From JAGVPT01 sp963827085 (GTDB taxonomy: Bacteria; Bacteroidota; Ignavibacteria; UBA10030; UBA8401), in contig CAWGZY010000005.1 in NCBI GenBank assembly GCA_963827085.1, forward strand, positions 186,001 to 250,000: a stretch of 64,000 nucleotides of DNA, given 5' to 3'. Positions 9,035-17,456 of this stretch are shown here, piece after piece. The position numbers and the translations under genes were made by a program. Position 1 is the stretch's first letter, and the number at the start of each line of letters is the position of its first letter. The notes under the pieces are model-generated. The model was not told the DNA's origin, did no database searches, and saw only the letters and a program-made list of their open reading frames with translations.

Positions 9035-9706
9035 ATGAATGTAAACAAATCACCCCTTTTTAGGAAATTCCACTCCCTTTTTCTTAACCTTTTCGTCGTC
9101 ATCATCATACTTTTTATATTTCCTTTTTTTCTCCTTACTGGTTGCAAAAAAAATGAAGCGAAGGAAGTGAAGCCGGAAATTACGCTTCAAAATTTGCAAA
9201 CGGCATATAGCCAGGAAATGAGAATCAGCAATGAATATGCACGTTTTTCAGAGAACGCTGAAAAAAACAGGTTTGGCGCGATTGCAAATCTGTACAAAGC
9301 TGTCTCACGTTCTGAAAAAATTCATGCAGAAATGGCCGCAGCGCTCCTGCGAAGTAAAGGAGTTGAAGTAACTCCGTACGTAGCGAATTCCATTATTGTT
9401 GGCAGTGTTATGCAGACACTCCGCATGGCGTATAGCGATGAATCGCTGGAAACTGAATCGATGTATCCTAATTTAGCGCGCACGGCTAAGGCCGAAAAAT
9501 TTCCGGAAGCGGTGGAATTATTCGGGCACTCGCTCAATGCGGATAAATGGAATGCGGGACTATTCAAGGATGCCGTGGACAAAAGTGGATACATCGCAAG
9601 AGTGCAGTATTACGTTTGTCCTTGCTGCGGGTACATCGTCACATCGGACACAACGAAAGAATGTCCGGAATGCCACGAGAAAAAAGAGAAGTTTGAAAAA
9701 GTCTAA
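9035..9706 (+). CDS. rubrerythrin-like diiron lipoprotein
   Basis: A 223-residue protein with ATG 9035 seven nt after AAGGAGGG. Residues 1-37 form a lipoprotein signal ending in the lipobox LTGC, so the mature protein should be lipid-anchored outside the cytoplasmic membrane. A ferritin-like four-helix domain follows. Compared with Desulfovibrio rubrerythrin the ligands E20, E53, H56, E94 and E97 all have counterparts at the right spacing (SQEM, SEKIH, DESLETESMYP), but E127 and H130 are replaced by D and N (NADKWN). A rubredoxin-like C-terminal domain has two Cys pairs, CPCC and CPEC. Rubrerythrins reduce peroxide in the cytoplasm; an exported form with an altered second half-site is unusual. 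It may detoxify peroxide at the envelope or do something else. Confidence 0.88.
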   Translation: MNVNKSPLFRKFHSLFLNLFVVIIILFIFPFFLLTGCKKNEAKEVKPEITLQNLQTAYSQEMRISNEYARFSENAEKNRFGAIANLYKAVSRSEKIHAEMAAALLRSKGVEVTPYVANSIIVGSVMQTLRMAYSDESLETESMYPNLARTAKAEKFPEAVELFGHSLNADKWNAGLFKDAVDKSGYIARVQYYVCPCCGYIVTSDTTKECPECHEKKEKFEKV

Positions 9707-9831
9707 AGGCAGTCAAGGGAGAAATGATTTTCCGTCCGACGAAAGGGGGTGGCGATTTTCATCCAAAGAATGTATTCCACCCTCAGCCAGGTGAAGCGTT
9801 TTTCTCCTACTCCCACTAAAAGTGCAATGCT

Positions 9832-10953
9832 ATGATTATCATACAGCGCAAAGACTTCGATGTTCTCGTCGGTGCCCTTCGAAAGCGTGATTATGCAATC
9901 ATGGGGCCGAACGTACGCGATGGTGCAATCGTGTACGACGAAATTCAGTCGTCCGCCGATTTTCCTGAAGGTTGGACGGACGAACATGAGAAAGCCCGGT
10001 ATCGGTTAAAGCGCAGGGCAGATAAGGCTTTGTTCGGTTATACCGTCGGACCTCACTCATGGAAGAGGTTTCTTTTTCCTCCTCTGGCAAAGATTTTAAC
10101 CGTTGAGAAAAAGGGAAGGGTGATGGAAATCAAGCAGGATACTTCGAAGGAGACTCTTCCTCGTTTTGCGTTTTTCGGTGTTCGGTCGTGTGAATTACAT
10201 GCTATCATGATTCAGGATAAAGTGTTCATGAATAGCAAGTTTTCCGACCCGACGTACACTGCTCGCCGGAACAATATTTTCATCGTCGCAATAAATTGCA
10301 CACACTGCGGCGGAACGTGCTTCTGCGCTTCAATGAATACCGGTCCAATTGTGAAAGGAGGATACGACATTGTCCTCACCGAAGTTGTAGGAGACGGTGT
10401 TCATTATTTTGCAGCGGAAGCCGGAAGCGACAAAGGCAGTGAAGTATTAAAAGAAATTCCTCACAAGAATGCCGAGGCAAGCGAGGTCGAAGTTGTCGGT
10501 GAGTTGGTCGATGCCGCAAGTACAAGCATGGGGAGAGCGATGGACACGGCGGGACTCAAAGAACTTCTTGCCGACAATATTGAAAGTGCGCATTGGGATG
10601 ATGTTGCTCGCCGATGCCTGATGTGTTCCAATTGCACATTGGTTTGTCCTACCTGCTTTTGCTCAACAGTCGAGGATGTAACAGATATTAGCGGAGAGCG
10701 GGCCGAACGGTGGCGGCGTTGGGATTCATGTTTCACCATGGATTTTGCGAAAGTCACCGGCGGAAATTTTCGTCTGTCTCCCAAAGCACGGTATCGCCAA
10801 TGGATGGTGCATAAGCTCTCCACGTGGGTTGACCAATTCGGCACTTTCGGATGCGTTGGATGCGGGCGTTGCATTACCTGGTGCCCGGTAGGCATTGATA
10901 TTACTGCCGAGGTCGAGGCGATCAGGAATAATGGTGTTCGAAACGATTCATAG
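9832..10953 (+). CDS. hydB: group 3b hydrogenase Fe-S (beta) subunit
   Basis: A 373-residue iron-sulfur protein of the HydB/ShyB family. It has a central Cys cluster (NCTHCGGTCFC) and two ferredoxin-type clusters near the C-terminus: CLMCSNCTLVCPTCFC and CVGCGRCITWCPVGID. In group 3b complexes this subunit passes electrons between the FAD subunit and the [NiFe] dimer. It is the first gene of a tight operon followed by a cyclic-nucleotide-domain protein, the FAD subunit, and the small and large hydrogenase subunits. No clear ribosome site precedes the ATG. Confidence 0.92.
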   Translation: MIIIQRKDFDVLVGALRKRDYAIMGPNVRDGAIVYDEIQSSADFPEGWTDEHEKARYRLKRRADKALFGYTVGPHSWKRFLFPPLAKILTVEKKGRVMEIKQDTSKETLPRFAFFGVRSCELHAIMIQDKVFMNSKFSDPTYTARRNNIFIVAINCTHCGGTCFCASMNTGPIVKGGYDIVLTEVVGDGVHYFAAEAGSDKGSEVLKEIPHKNAEASEVEVVGELVDAASTSMGRAMDTAGLKELLADNIESAHWDDVARRCLMCSNCTLVCPTCFCSTVEDVTDISGERAERWRRWDSCFTMDFAKVTGGNFRLSPKARYRQWMVHKLSTWVDQFGTFGCVGCGRCITWCPVGIDITAEVEAIRNNGVRNDS

Positions 10954-10972
10954 CTTTATACAGGAGTCGAGT

Positions 10973-11437
10973 ATGCTAAAAGAAAACCTCAATGAAGTTT
11001 TGCGGAAGCATCCATTTGTCGGAAATCTGGACGACAAGTATCTTCAAATCCTCGTCGGATGTGCAAAGAACGTACATTATCAGGAGGGCGATTATCTTTG
11101 CCACGAAGGGGAGGCGGCTGACTTGTTCTTCCTTATCCGAAGCGGAAGAGTCGCACTGGAAATTCACGCGGGCCACAAAGGGAAAAGGAGGATTCAGACG
11201 ATCGGCCCCGGTGAAGTGCTCGGCTGGTCGTGGCTGATTTCTCCTTATCGCTGGCACTTCGATGGCTGTGCGGTTGCTGAAGTACGCGCGCTGGCACTCG
11301 ACGGGAAATGCCTGCGCACAAAATGCGATAAGGATCATGATTTCGGTTATGAAATGCTCAAACGGCTTGCGGATGTTTTCCAAAGCCGCATGGAAGCCAC
11401 ACGCCTTCAATTACTCGATGTGTATGGTTCACGGTAA
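10973..11437 (+). CDS. cyclic-nucleotide-binding-domain protein of the hydrogenase operon
   Basis: A 154-residue protein starting at ATG 10973, with AGGAG at 10962-10966; an upstream in-frame start at 10895 would run far into hydB. The whole length is one cNMP-binding fold: FVGNLDDKYLQIL, then YLCHEGEAADLFFLIRSGRV, then IQTIGPGEVLGWSWL. No helix-turn-helix is present, so it is not a normal Crp/Fnr regulator. Similar stand-alone domains occur inside other group 3b hydrogenase operons. It may act as a sensor or structural subunit of the complex. Whether it binds a nucleotide is unknown: the usual phosphate-binding Arg-rich loop is not obvious. Confidence 0.85.
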   Translation: MLKENLNEVLRKHPFVGNLDDKYLQILVGCAKNVHYQEGDYLCHEGEAADLFFLIRSGRVALEIHAGHKGKRRIQTIGPGEVLGWSWLISPYRWHFDGCAVAEVRALALDGKCLRTKCDKDHDFGYEMLKRLADVFQSRMEATRLQLLDVYGSR

Positions 11438-11448
11438 GGAGTACATCA

Positions 11449-12312
11449 ATGAATCAACCCGCTCTTATTGAAGTTGACGGACTTAGCGACCCGATGCTTC
11501 CCCAATTGATGTCTATCAGGAAAATTGTGTGGGAAACGGACGATACGTTTACACTTCAGCTCGAAAATATGGGGCACAATGGGGCAGAGTTTTCGTTTTT
11601 GCCCGGACAATTCAACATGCTGTATGTTTTTGGGATGGGTGAATCGGCGATCTCCATTAGTTCGGATCCGTCGAAGGCGAACACTCTCGCGCACACGATC
11701 CATCGCGTCGGTACCGTGACAAACGCTCTCTCACTGATGAAGCGGGGCGATGTTATCGGAATACGCGGTCCCTTTGGAAGTAATTGGCCGATCGAAAAAG
11801 CGAACGGGTTGGACGTGTGTATTGTTGCGGGGGGTATCGGGCTGGCGCCTCTTCGGCCGGTGCTATACTCGCTCTTTCGGAGGCGAAGAGACTACGGACG
11901 AGTACTGCTTCTCTACGGCGCGCGCAGTCCGCTCGACCTCTTATATAGAGTAGAGCTTGAACAATGGAGCAAGCAATACGATGTTGAAGTTTTAGTAACG
12001 GTGGACCGGAGTGATTCAACGTGGAAAGGGTACATCGGTGTTGTTCCGAACCTCTTCTCGTACATCAAACTCGATGCGCGTGCGACGATGGCGATGGTGT
12101 GCGGCCCGGAGATTATGATGCAGTACACAATAGCGGAGATTGTACGGTGCGGTGTCCCGCCGGAACAAATATACTTGTCGATGGAACGCAATATGAAGTG
12201 CGCAGTCGGTTTTTGCGGTCATTGCCAGTACGGCCCGAAATTCATCTGTAAGGAAGGACCGGTGTTTGCCTTTCCACAAATAGGCGAGTTCTTTGGAAAG
12301 AAGGAAATCTAA
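11449..12312 (+). CDS. hydG: group 3b hydrogenase FAD/NAD(P)-binding (gamma) subunit
   Basis: A 287-residue member of the ferredoxin-NADP reductase family. ESAISISSDP near residue 66 is the FAD-binding motif, CIVAGGIGLAPLRPVLYSL near 125 binds the nicotinamide nucleotide, and the C-terminal CAVGFCGHC plus a later Cys binds a [2Fe-2S] cluster. It exchanges electrons with NAD(P)H in the cytoplasm. It begins 12 nt after the cNMP gene and is followed at once by the small subunit gene. The symbol here is the archaeal sulfhydrogenase gamma name, not the [FeFe]-hydrogenase maturase of the same name. Confidence 0.92.
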   Translation: MNQPALIEVDGLSDPMLPQLMSIRKIVWETDDTFTLQLENMGHNGAEFSFLPGQFNMLYVFGMGESAISISSDPSKANTLAHTIHRVGTVTNALSLMKRGDVIGIRGPFGSNWPIEKANGLDVCIVAGGIGLAPLRPVLYSLFRRRRDYGRVLLLYGARSPLDLLYRVELEQWSKQYDVEVLVTVDRSDSTWKGYIGVVPNLFSYIKLDARATMAMVCGPEIMMQYTIAEIVRCGVPPEQIYLSMERNMKCAVGFCGHCQYGPKFICKEGPVFAFPQIGEFFGKKEI

Positions 12313-12313
12313 T

Positions 12314-13087
12314 ATGAATCCCCACAAACCCAAAGTTGCGATCTACAAGTTCGCTTCGTGTGATGGCTGTCAGCTTTCGCTTCTCGACGCTGAAGATGAA
12401 CTGCTTGCCGTTGCCGGTGCGATCGACATTTCATATTTTCCGGAAGCAAGCCGCAAAATGGTGCGGGGGCCGTATGACCTTGGCGTAGTTGAGGGAAGCG
12501 TCACGACTCCGCACGACGTGGAGCGCATCCGTGCCATCAGAAAAGAATGCCGCACGCTCATCACTATCGGCGCATGCGCAACGGCAGGGGGTATTCAGGC
12601 GTTGCGCAACTGGAAAGACGTAAAAGAATTTGCGCGTATCGTGTATGCAAACCCCGAGTATATATCAGCGCTTGACCGCTCGCTTCCCATAGGTTCGTTT
12701 GTCCACGTCGATTTTGAGCTTCGCGGTTGTCCGATCAACAAGCTTCAACTTATCGAAGTTATCGTTGCGTTTCTCCACAAAAGAAAACCGAATATTCCTA
12801 CGCACAGCGTTTGCATCGAGTGCAAGCTCAAAGGGAATGTGTGTGTGATGGTCTCCAGCGGAACATTCTGCCTCGGTCCTGTTACACAAGTAGGCTGCGG
12901 CGCGCTGTGCCCGTCGTTTCAACGGGGGTGTTACGGATGTTTTGGCCCCATGGACAGCGCCAATACCGCCTCCCTCAGCAAGCAATTTGTCGATAGTGGA
13001 GCGACTGAACAAGAAATAAAGCTCGCGTTTCGCAATTTCAATGCATACGCCGAAGCCTTCAGAAGGGAGAGCGACTCCCATGAATGA
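12314..13087 (+). CDS. hydD: group 3b hydrogenase small (delta) subunit
   Basis: A 257-residue small subunit that starts at ATG 12314, seven nt after AAGGAA; an earlier in-frame start at 12293 overlaps hydG. SCDGCQ (C16, C19), GACATAGG and RGCPINK supply the proximal [4Fe-4S] cluster. The C-terminal part has Cys groups CIECKLKGNVC, CGALC and CYGCFGPMD that can hold two more clusters. It pairs with the large subunit, whose start codon overlaps the end of this gene by 8 nt. Confidence 0.93.
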   Translation: MNPHKPKVAIYKFASCDGCQLSLLDAEDELLAVAGAIDISYFPEASRKMVRGPYDLGVVEGSVTTPHDVERIRAIRKECRTLITIGACATAGGIQALRNWKDVKEFARIVYANPEYISALDRSLPIGSFVHVDFELRGCPINKLQLIEVIVAFLHKRKPNIPTHSVCIECKLKGNVCVMVSSGTFCLGPVTQVGCGALCPSFQRGCYGCFGPMDSANTASLSKQFVDSGATEQEIKLAFRNFNAYAEAFRRESDSHE

Positions 13088-14366
13088 TAAAACCATCAAG
13101 GTCGATTACCTCGCGCGCGTTGAAGGCGAAGGTTCGATCTACGTGAAGATCAAAAACAACGAAGTCTCGGATGTGAAATTCAAAGTCTTCGAGCCGCCGC
13201 GATTTTTTGAAGCATTCTTGCGCGGGAGGAATTTTTCCGAGGCACCGGACATTACCTCTCGCATTTGCGGCATCTGCCCAATTGCGTACCAGATGAGCTC
13301 CGTTCACGCGATGGAAAATGCGTTCAACATTTCGGTTGACGGACAGCTTCGCGCTCTTCGCAGGTTGTTGTACTGCGGAGAGTGGATCGAGAGTCATGTG
13401 CTGCACGCCTATATGCTCCATGCTCCGGATTTTTTTGGTTTCGAAGATGTTCTGGAATTGGCCAAAGACCATTCTGCCGTTGTGCAACAGGCGTTAAAAA
13501 TGAAAAAGATCGGAAACGATCTTGTTGCTTTACTCGGTGGGAGAGAAATTCACCCGATCAATGTGCGGGTTGGCGGTTTTTATCGCGTTCCAGCAAAGAA
13601 GGAATTTCTTCCGATCGTGGAAAAATTGAAATGGCTGCGCGATGCGGCAGTTGAAATGGTTCGGTGGAGTGCAACGCTCCCGTTCCCGGAGTTTGAACGA
13701 GACTACGAGTTCGTAGCGCTGTCTCATCCTAACGAGTATCCGTTCAATGAAGGGCGGCTTATCTCGAACAAGGGGCTCGACATCAATGTCAAAGAGTACG
13801 AATTCTATTTCCATGAAGAGCATGTCTCATACTCAAATGCGTTGCAGTCGGTGTTGAAAGAGCGGGGGGCGTATCACGTCGGTCCATTGGCGCGGTTCAA
13901 CTTAAATTTTGAGAAGCTTACGCCGACGGCAAAAGAGCTGGCGCGTGAAATTCATTTTCTTCCTGTGGTCCGAAATCCGTTCAAGAGTATCATTGCACGG
14001 TCGCTTGAAACACTCTATGCGAGCGAGGAAGCCCTGCGAATCATTGATCAATATGAGCCGCCTGAAAAGCCTGCTGTCGAAGTGCCTCCACGGCCCGGGC
14101 TCGGGTTCGGTTGCACCGAAGCGCCCCGCGGAATATTGTATCACCGTTACCGAATCGCCGAAAACGGGATGATTACCGATGCCAAGATCGTTCCGCCGAC
14201 GTCGCAGAACCAGCGCTCAATCGAACTCGACCTCCGGAACATCGTCATTAAGAATATTGCGATGCCGAAAGAACAACTGACATGGCTTTGCGAACAAAGC
14301 GTCCGCAATTACGATCCATGCATTTCCTGCGCAACGCATTTTCTGAAGCTGGAGATTGAAGAATAA
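13080..14366 (+). CDS. hydA: group 3b [NiFe]-hydrogenase large (alpha) subunit
   Basis: A 428-residue catalytic subunit. The start is ATG 13080, inside the last codons of the small subunit gene. The nickel-iron site Cys pairs are RICGICP (C63, C66) and DPCISC (C414, C417), followed by ATH420 and an 8-residue tail FLKLEIEE, which the maturation protease should remove. The sequence fits the bidirectional NADP-linked group 3b (sulfhydrogenase) type, which can produce or consume H2 in the cytoplasm and in some cases reduce sulfur. Neighbouring genes provide all four subunits and a protease. Confidence 0.94.
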   Translation: MNDKTIKVDYLARVEGEGSIYVKIKNNEVSDVKFKVFEPPRFFEAFLRGRNFSEAPDITSRICGICPIAYQMSSVHAMENAFNISVDGQLRALRRLLYCGEWIESHVLHAYMLHAPDFFGFEDVLELAKDHSAVVQQALKMKKIGNDLVALLGGREIHPINVRVGGFYRVPAKKEFLPIVEKLKWLRDAAVEMVRWSATLPFPEFERDYEFVALSHPNEYPFNEGRLISNKGLDINVKEYEFYFHEEHVSYSNALQSVLKERGAYHVGPLARFNLNFEKLTPTAKELAREIHFLPVVRNPFKSIIARSLETLYASEEALRIIDQYEPPEKPAVEVPPRPGLGFGCTEAPRGILYHRYRIAENGMITDAKIVPPTSQNQRSIELDLRNIVIKNIAMPKEQLTWLCEQSVRNYDPCISCATHFLKLEIEE

Positions 14367-14424
14367 GCCCCCGGCTGTCGAATATTCGCAATCCGCGATT
14401 TGTATCCAAAGCTGTTGAAGTCGA

Positions 14425-14910
14425 ATGAAAGATTTGCGTTCGTCAATACTGGTCATAGGAATTGGAAATGAATTCCGTTCCGACGACGGTGCCGGCATCG
14501 TTGTCGCACGAGCAATCGAGGGGAAAAAACTTCCGGGTGTGACGGTGATTGAACAATCCGGCGAAGGCGCTGCGTTAATGGAAATTTTAAATGACGCTGA
14601 CAATGTCTATCTGGTCGATGCTGTATCGTCGGGAGTTCCATCAGGAACCGTTTACCGTATTGATGTACGAACAGGAACATTTCCGAATGATCTTCGGTTA
14701 TTTTCCACTCACGCGTTTGGTGTCGCTCAAGCCGTTGAGCTGGCGCGAAGTATGAACACTCTGCCGCCCAGGTTGATTATCTACGGAGTTGAGGGGAAGA
14801 ATTTTGAATCCGGCAAGAATTTGTCGTCTGAAGTTTTACACTCAACAGGAAGAGTGGTGCAGCTGATCTCGACCGAAATATTTTCCATTGTAAACGAGGG
14901 TTCACAATAA
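14425..14910 (+). CDS. hydrogenase maturation protease for the group 3b enzyme
   Basis: A 161-residue HyaD/HybD-type endopeptidase. GIGNEFRSDDGAG at the N-terminus carries the conserved Asp of the family (metal/nickel contact), and THAFG near residue 94 matches the conserved His. It lies 58 nt after the large subunit gene and very likely removes that subunit's short C-terminal tail. A second protease of the same family (20274) follows the group 3d genes, consistent with each protease serving its own large subunit. Confidence 0.9.
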   Translation: MKDLRSSILVIGIGNEFRSDDGAGIVVARAIEGKKLPGVTVIEQSGEGAALMEILNDADNVYLVDAVSSGVPSGTVYRIDVRTGTFPNDLRLFSTHAFGVAQAVELARSMNTLPPRLIIYGVEGKNFESGKNLSSEVLHSTGRVVQLISTEIFSIVNEGSQ

Positions 14911-15270
14911 ATTGATTTTGATGGCATCTTTCAATCATAAAGGGCTCTATTGTCTGCTCGATCCTTTTGTATATTAATTCAATGTTTGTTTTCTCTTCAT
15001 TCGCGCAAGTGTTTTTTTCGCAGAAAATGGAGCATTATTCTCTCAGAAGTGAGAATTGTCCTTTTCCCTGCCGTCAGAAATTGCGCTTTGGTCAAATTTT
15101 TTTGGTATGATGCTTGCGTAAGGTTGAGTAGTTTAGGAATTGTTTCTGATGCGGCTTTATGTGGCATGGGTTTGAGGGCCAGACGATTTACCTCCTCAAT
15201 GCTTTTGTCTACGCTGAGTTTCATTCCCCGCGGAAGATTTTACGTCACAAATTAAACATTTTCCAATTTC
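14911..15270 (+). other. 360-nt intergenic region before hoxE
   Basis: It separates the two hydrogenase operons. I see no convincing gene; a 75-codon frame on the minus strand (14997-15224) lacks a ribosome site at the right distance and matches no family I know. The notable content is the sigma-54-like promoter at 15103-15118. Confidence 0.5.
15103..15118 (+). promoter_or_regulatory. sigma-54-type promoter candidate for hoxE
   Basis: TGGTATGATGCTTGCG matches the -24/-12 pattern TGGCACG-N4-TTGCW, with GG and GC at the correct spacing. It lies 153 nt before the hoxE start. The same bases include a possible -10 box (TATGAT), but no -35 box at normal spacing. Confidence 0.45.
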
Positions 15271-15795
15271 ATGTCTCAACAACCCACAACTGCAAAAAAC
15301 GGACACCCAAGCGGCGACAATCGCTTTAAGTTGCTCGACCGCGCTATTACAAAAAATCATTCACGCGGAGATGCGCTCATCGAAGTGCTGCACGCAGCAC
15401 AAGGTATTTTCGGCTTTCTTGAAAACGATCTTCTGGTCTATATCTCTAGGTCGCTCAAACTCCCTCTCAGCACGGTGTACGGTGTTGCAACGTTTTATCA
15501 CTTTTTCAGATTGAAGCCGAAAGGTGAGCATACGTTTGTTCTCTGTATGGGAACCGCATGTTATGTAAAAGGCGCCGCTGGAATACAGAAGTCAGTCGAA
15601 GAGCATTGCAAATGTAAACTCGGAGAGACGACATCGGACAACAAAATCTCTCTCATTCAAGCGCGGTGTGTCGGTTCGTGCGGCCTGGCTCCGGTTGCAG
15701 TCCTCGACGATAACGTTGCGGGCAAATTGACTCCGGAAAGCGCTGTAGATAGAATCAGAAAATGGCAGTTAGCAACCGAGGAGGTAGCTGCATGA
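15271..15795 (+). CDS. hoxE: NAD-reducing hydrogenase subunit HoxE
   Basis: A 174-residue thioredoxin-like [2Fe-2S] protein, homologous to NuoE. The four cluster Cys residues are in CMGTAC and ARCVGSCG. In five-subunit HoxEFUYH enzymes it is part of the diaphorase module that exchanges electrons with NAD(H). It is the first gene of the operon, and its last codons overlap the hoxF start (ATGA). Confidence 0.93.
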   Translation: MSQQPTTAKNGHPSGDNRFKLLDRAITKNHSRGDALIEVLHAAQGIFGFLENDLLVYISRSLKLPLSTVYGVATFYHFFRLKPKGEHTFVLCMGTACYVKGAAGIQKSVEEHCKCKLGETTSDNKISLIQARCVGSCGLAPVAVLDDNVAGKLTPESAVDRIRKWQLATEEVAA

Positions 15796-17444
15796 CAATC
15801 GAAGATCTGCGGGAATTAGCGGACAAAGAAAAGGCGCGCCAGCAGGGGCACAAGAACCGGATACTGTATTGTTCGGCAGCCGGCTGTAATTCATGCGGCG
15901 CAGATGCGACGAAGGCGGCGCTCACGAAATCATTAAAAGAAAATGGGCTCGATGGAAATTGCGAGGTGCTCGGGACGGGATGCATGGGATTGTGTGGTGA
16001 AGGTCCACTGGTAAAACTCCAATCCGACGAGAGTCTGTATCAGCGCGTCGACGAAGTGGCGGCGAAGAAAATTGTGGAAGAACATATTCTCCACGGAACA
16101 AAAGTCAAAGAGAATCTCGTCGATACTTCCGCTCCTTTTTTTGCTTCTCAGCAAAAAATTGTCCTGGAAAACTGCGGTAAGATCAATGCTGAAAGCATCG
16201 AAGAGTATATCGCTGTCGGCGGTTACGATGCCCTTGCAAAAGTCCTCACCGAGCTCCAGCCGATTGAACTTATCGAAGAGATACGGAAGAGCGGTTTGCG
16301 CGGCAGGGGTGGAGCGGGGTATCCTACCGGGTTGAAATGGGGAATAGTTCACAAGGCGAAGAGCGAACAAAAATATGTGATTTGCAATGCGGATGAAGGA
16401 GATCCGGGAGCGTTCATGGACCGCAGCGTTCTCGAAGGAGATCCTCACAGAATTCTCGAGGGGATGGCGATTGCCGGCTATGCGATTGGTGCGAACCAAG
16501 GATTTATTTACATCCGTGCAGAATACCCGCTCGCGATAGAACGACTGAAGCTTGCTATCAAGCAGGCGGAGCGGCTTGGCCTGCTGGGAAACAGGATTTT
16601 TGAGTCGCAGTTTAATTTCAGGATAGATTTGCGGATTGGCGCTGGAGCGTTTGTTTGCGGCGAAGAGACGGCGTTGCTTCGCTCGATTGAAGGCCGGCGT
16701 GGAAGGCCCAGACCTCGACCGCCATATCCGTCGGAAAGAGGCTTATGGGGGATGCCCACACTTATCAATAATGTCGAGACGTACGCGAACATCGCTCCGA
16801 TAGTTGTTCGCGGGAGTGCGTGGTTTGCATCCATCGGTACGCCGAAGAGTGCCGGCACAAAGGTTTTTGCTCTTGCCGGGAATATCAAAAACACGGGGCT
16901 TATCGAAGTTCCGATGGGGATTCCGCTTCGCAAAGTAATCTTCGATATCGGAGGCGGAACGCTGGACGGGACCGAGTTCAAAGCGGCCCAAACCGGCGGT
17001 CCTTCAGGCGGTTGCATTCCAAAAGAATATTTGGATTTGCCTGTTGACTACGAATCCCTTGCAACCGTCGGGTCGATTATGGGTAGCGGCGGAATGATTG
17101 TGATGGATTCCACGTCGAACATGGTCGAAGTTGCAAAATATTTTATGGAGTTTTGCAAGGATGAATCATGCGGCAAGTGCATTCCGTGCCGCGTGGGGAC
17201 TGTCCACATTCACGGATTGCTTGACAAGATTTCTAAGGGAGAAGCTACAAAAGACGATGTCGCATTGCTCGAAGAACTCTGTGCTATGGTTATGAAAACG
17301 AGCCTCTGCGGATTAGGACAAAATGCACCAAATCCGGTAATCTCTACTCTCCGGTACTTTCACAAGGAATATGACCGCGTGCTCGTCGAGCCGATGACCT
17401 TCGTTTCTTCTGCGGACGAAAAAGGCGAGAGCATTCACTCGTAA
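15792..17444 (+). CDS. hoxF: NAD-reducing hydrogenase diaphorase subunit HoxF
   Basis: A 550-residue flavoprotein, homologous to NuoF. The start is ATG 15792, seven nt after GAGGAGGT, overlapping the hoxE stop by 4 nt. The first ~100 residues form a second thioredoxin-like [2Fe-2S] domain (CNSCGAD, CMGLCGEG). The central part holds the FMN and NAD sites (GLRGRGGAGYPTGLKWG; ICNADEGDPGAF). SCGKCIPCRVGT near residue 460 plus a Cys in SLCGLG bind a [4Fe-4S] cluster. It oxidises or reduces NAD(H) and passes electrons to HoxU and HoxYH. Confidence 0.95.
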   Translation: MTIEDLRELADKEKARQQGHKNRILYCSAAGCNSCGADATKAALTKSLKENGLDGNCEVLGTGCMGLCGEGPLVKLQSDESLYQRVDEVAAKKIVEEHILHGTKVKENLVDTSAPFFASQQKIVLENCGKINAESIEEYIAVGGYDALAKVLTELQPIELIEEIRKSGLRGRGGAGYPTGLKWGIVHKAKSEQKYVICNADEGDPGAFMDRSVLEGDPHRILEGMAIAGYAIGANQGFIYIRAEYPLAIERLKLAIKQAERLGLLGNRIFESQFNFRIDLRIGAGAFVCGEETALLRSIEGRRGRPRPRPPYPSERGLWGMPTLINNVETYANIAPIVVRGSAWFASIGTPKSAGTKVFALAGNIKNTGLIEVPMGIPLRKVIFDIGGGTLDGTEFKAAQTGGPSGGCIPKEYLDLPVDYESLATVGSIMGSGGMIVMDSTSNMVEVAKYFMEFCKDESCGKCIPCRVGTVHIHGLLDKISKGEATKDDVALLEELCAMVMKTSLCGLGQNAPNPVISTLRYFHKEYDRVLVEPMTFVSSADEKGESIHS

Positions 17445-17456
17445 CAGGAATTTTTC

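Noticed and set aside
14997..15224. 75-codon minus-strand frame between the hydrogenase operons
   Set aside because: The sequence is protein-like and helical but its start lacks a properly spaced ribosome site, and it covers the sigma-54-like site. No family recognised.
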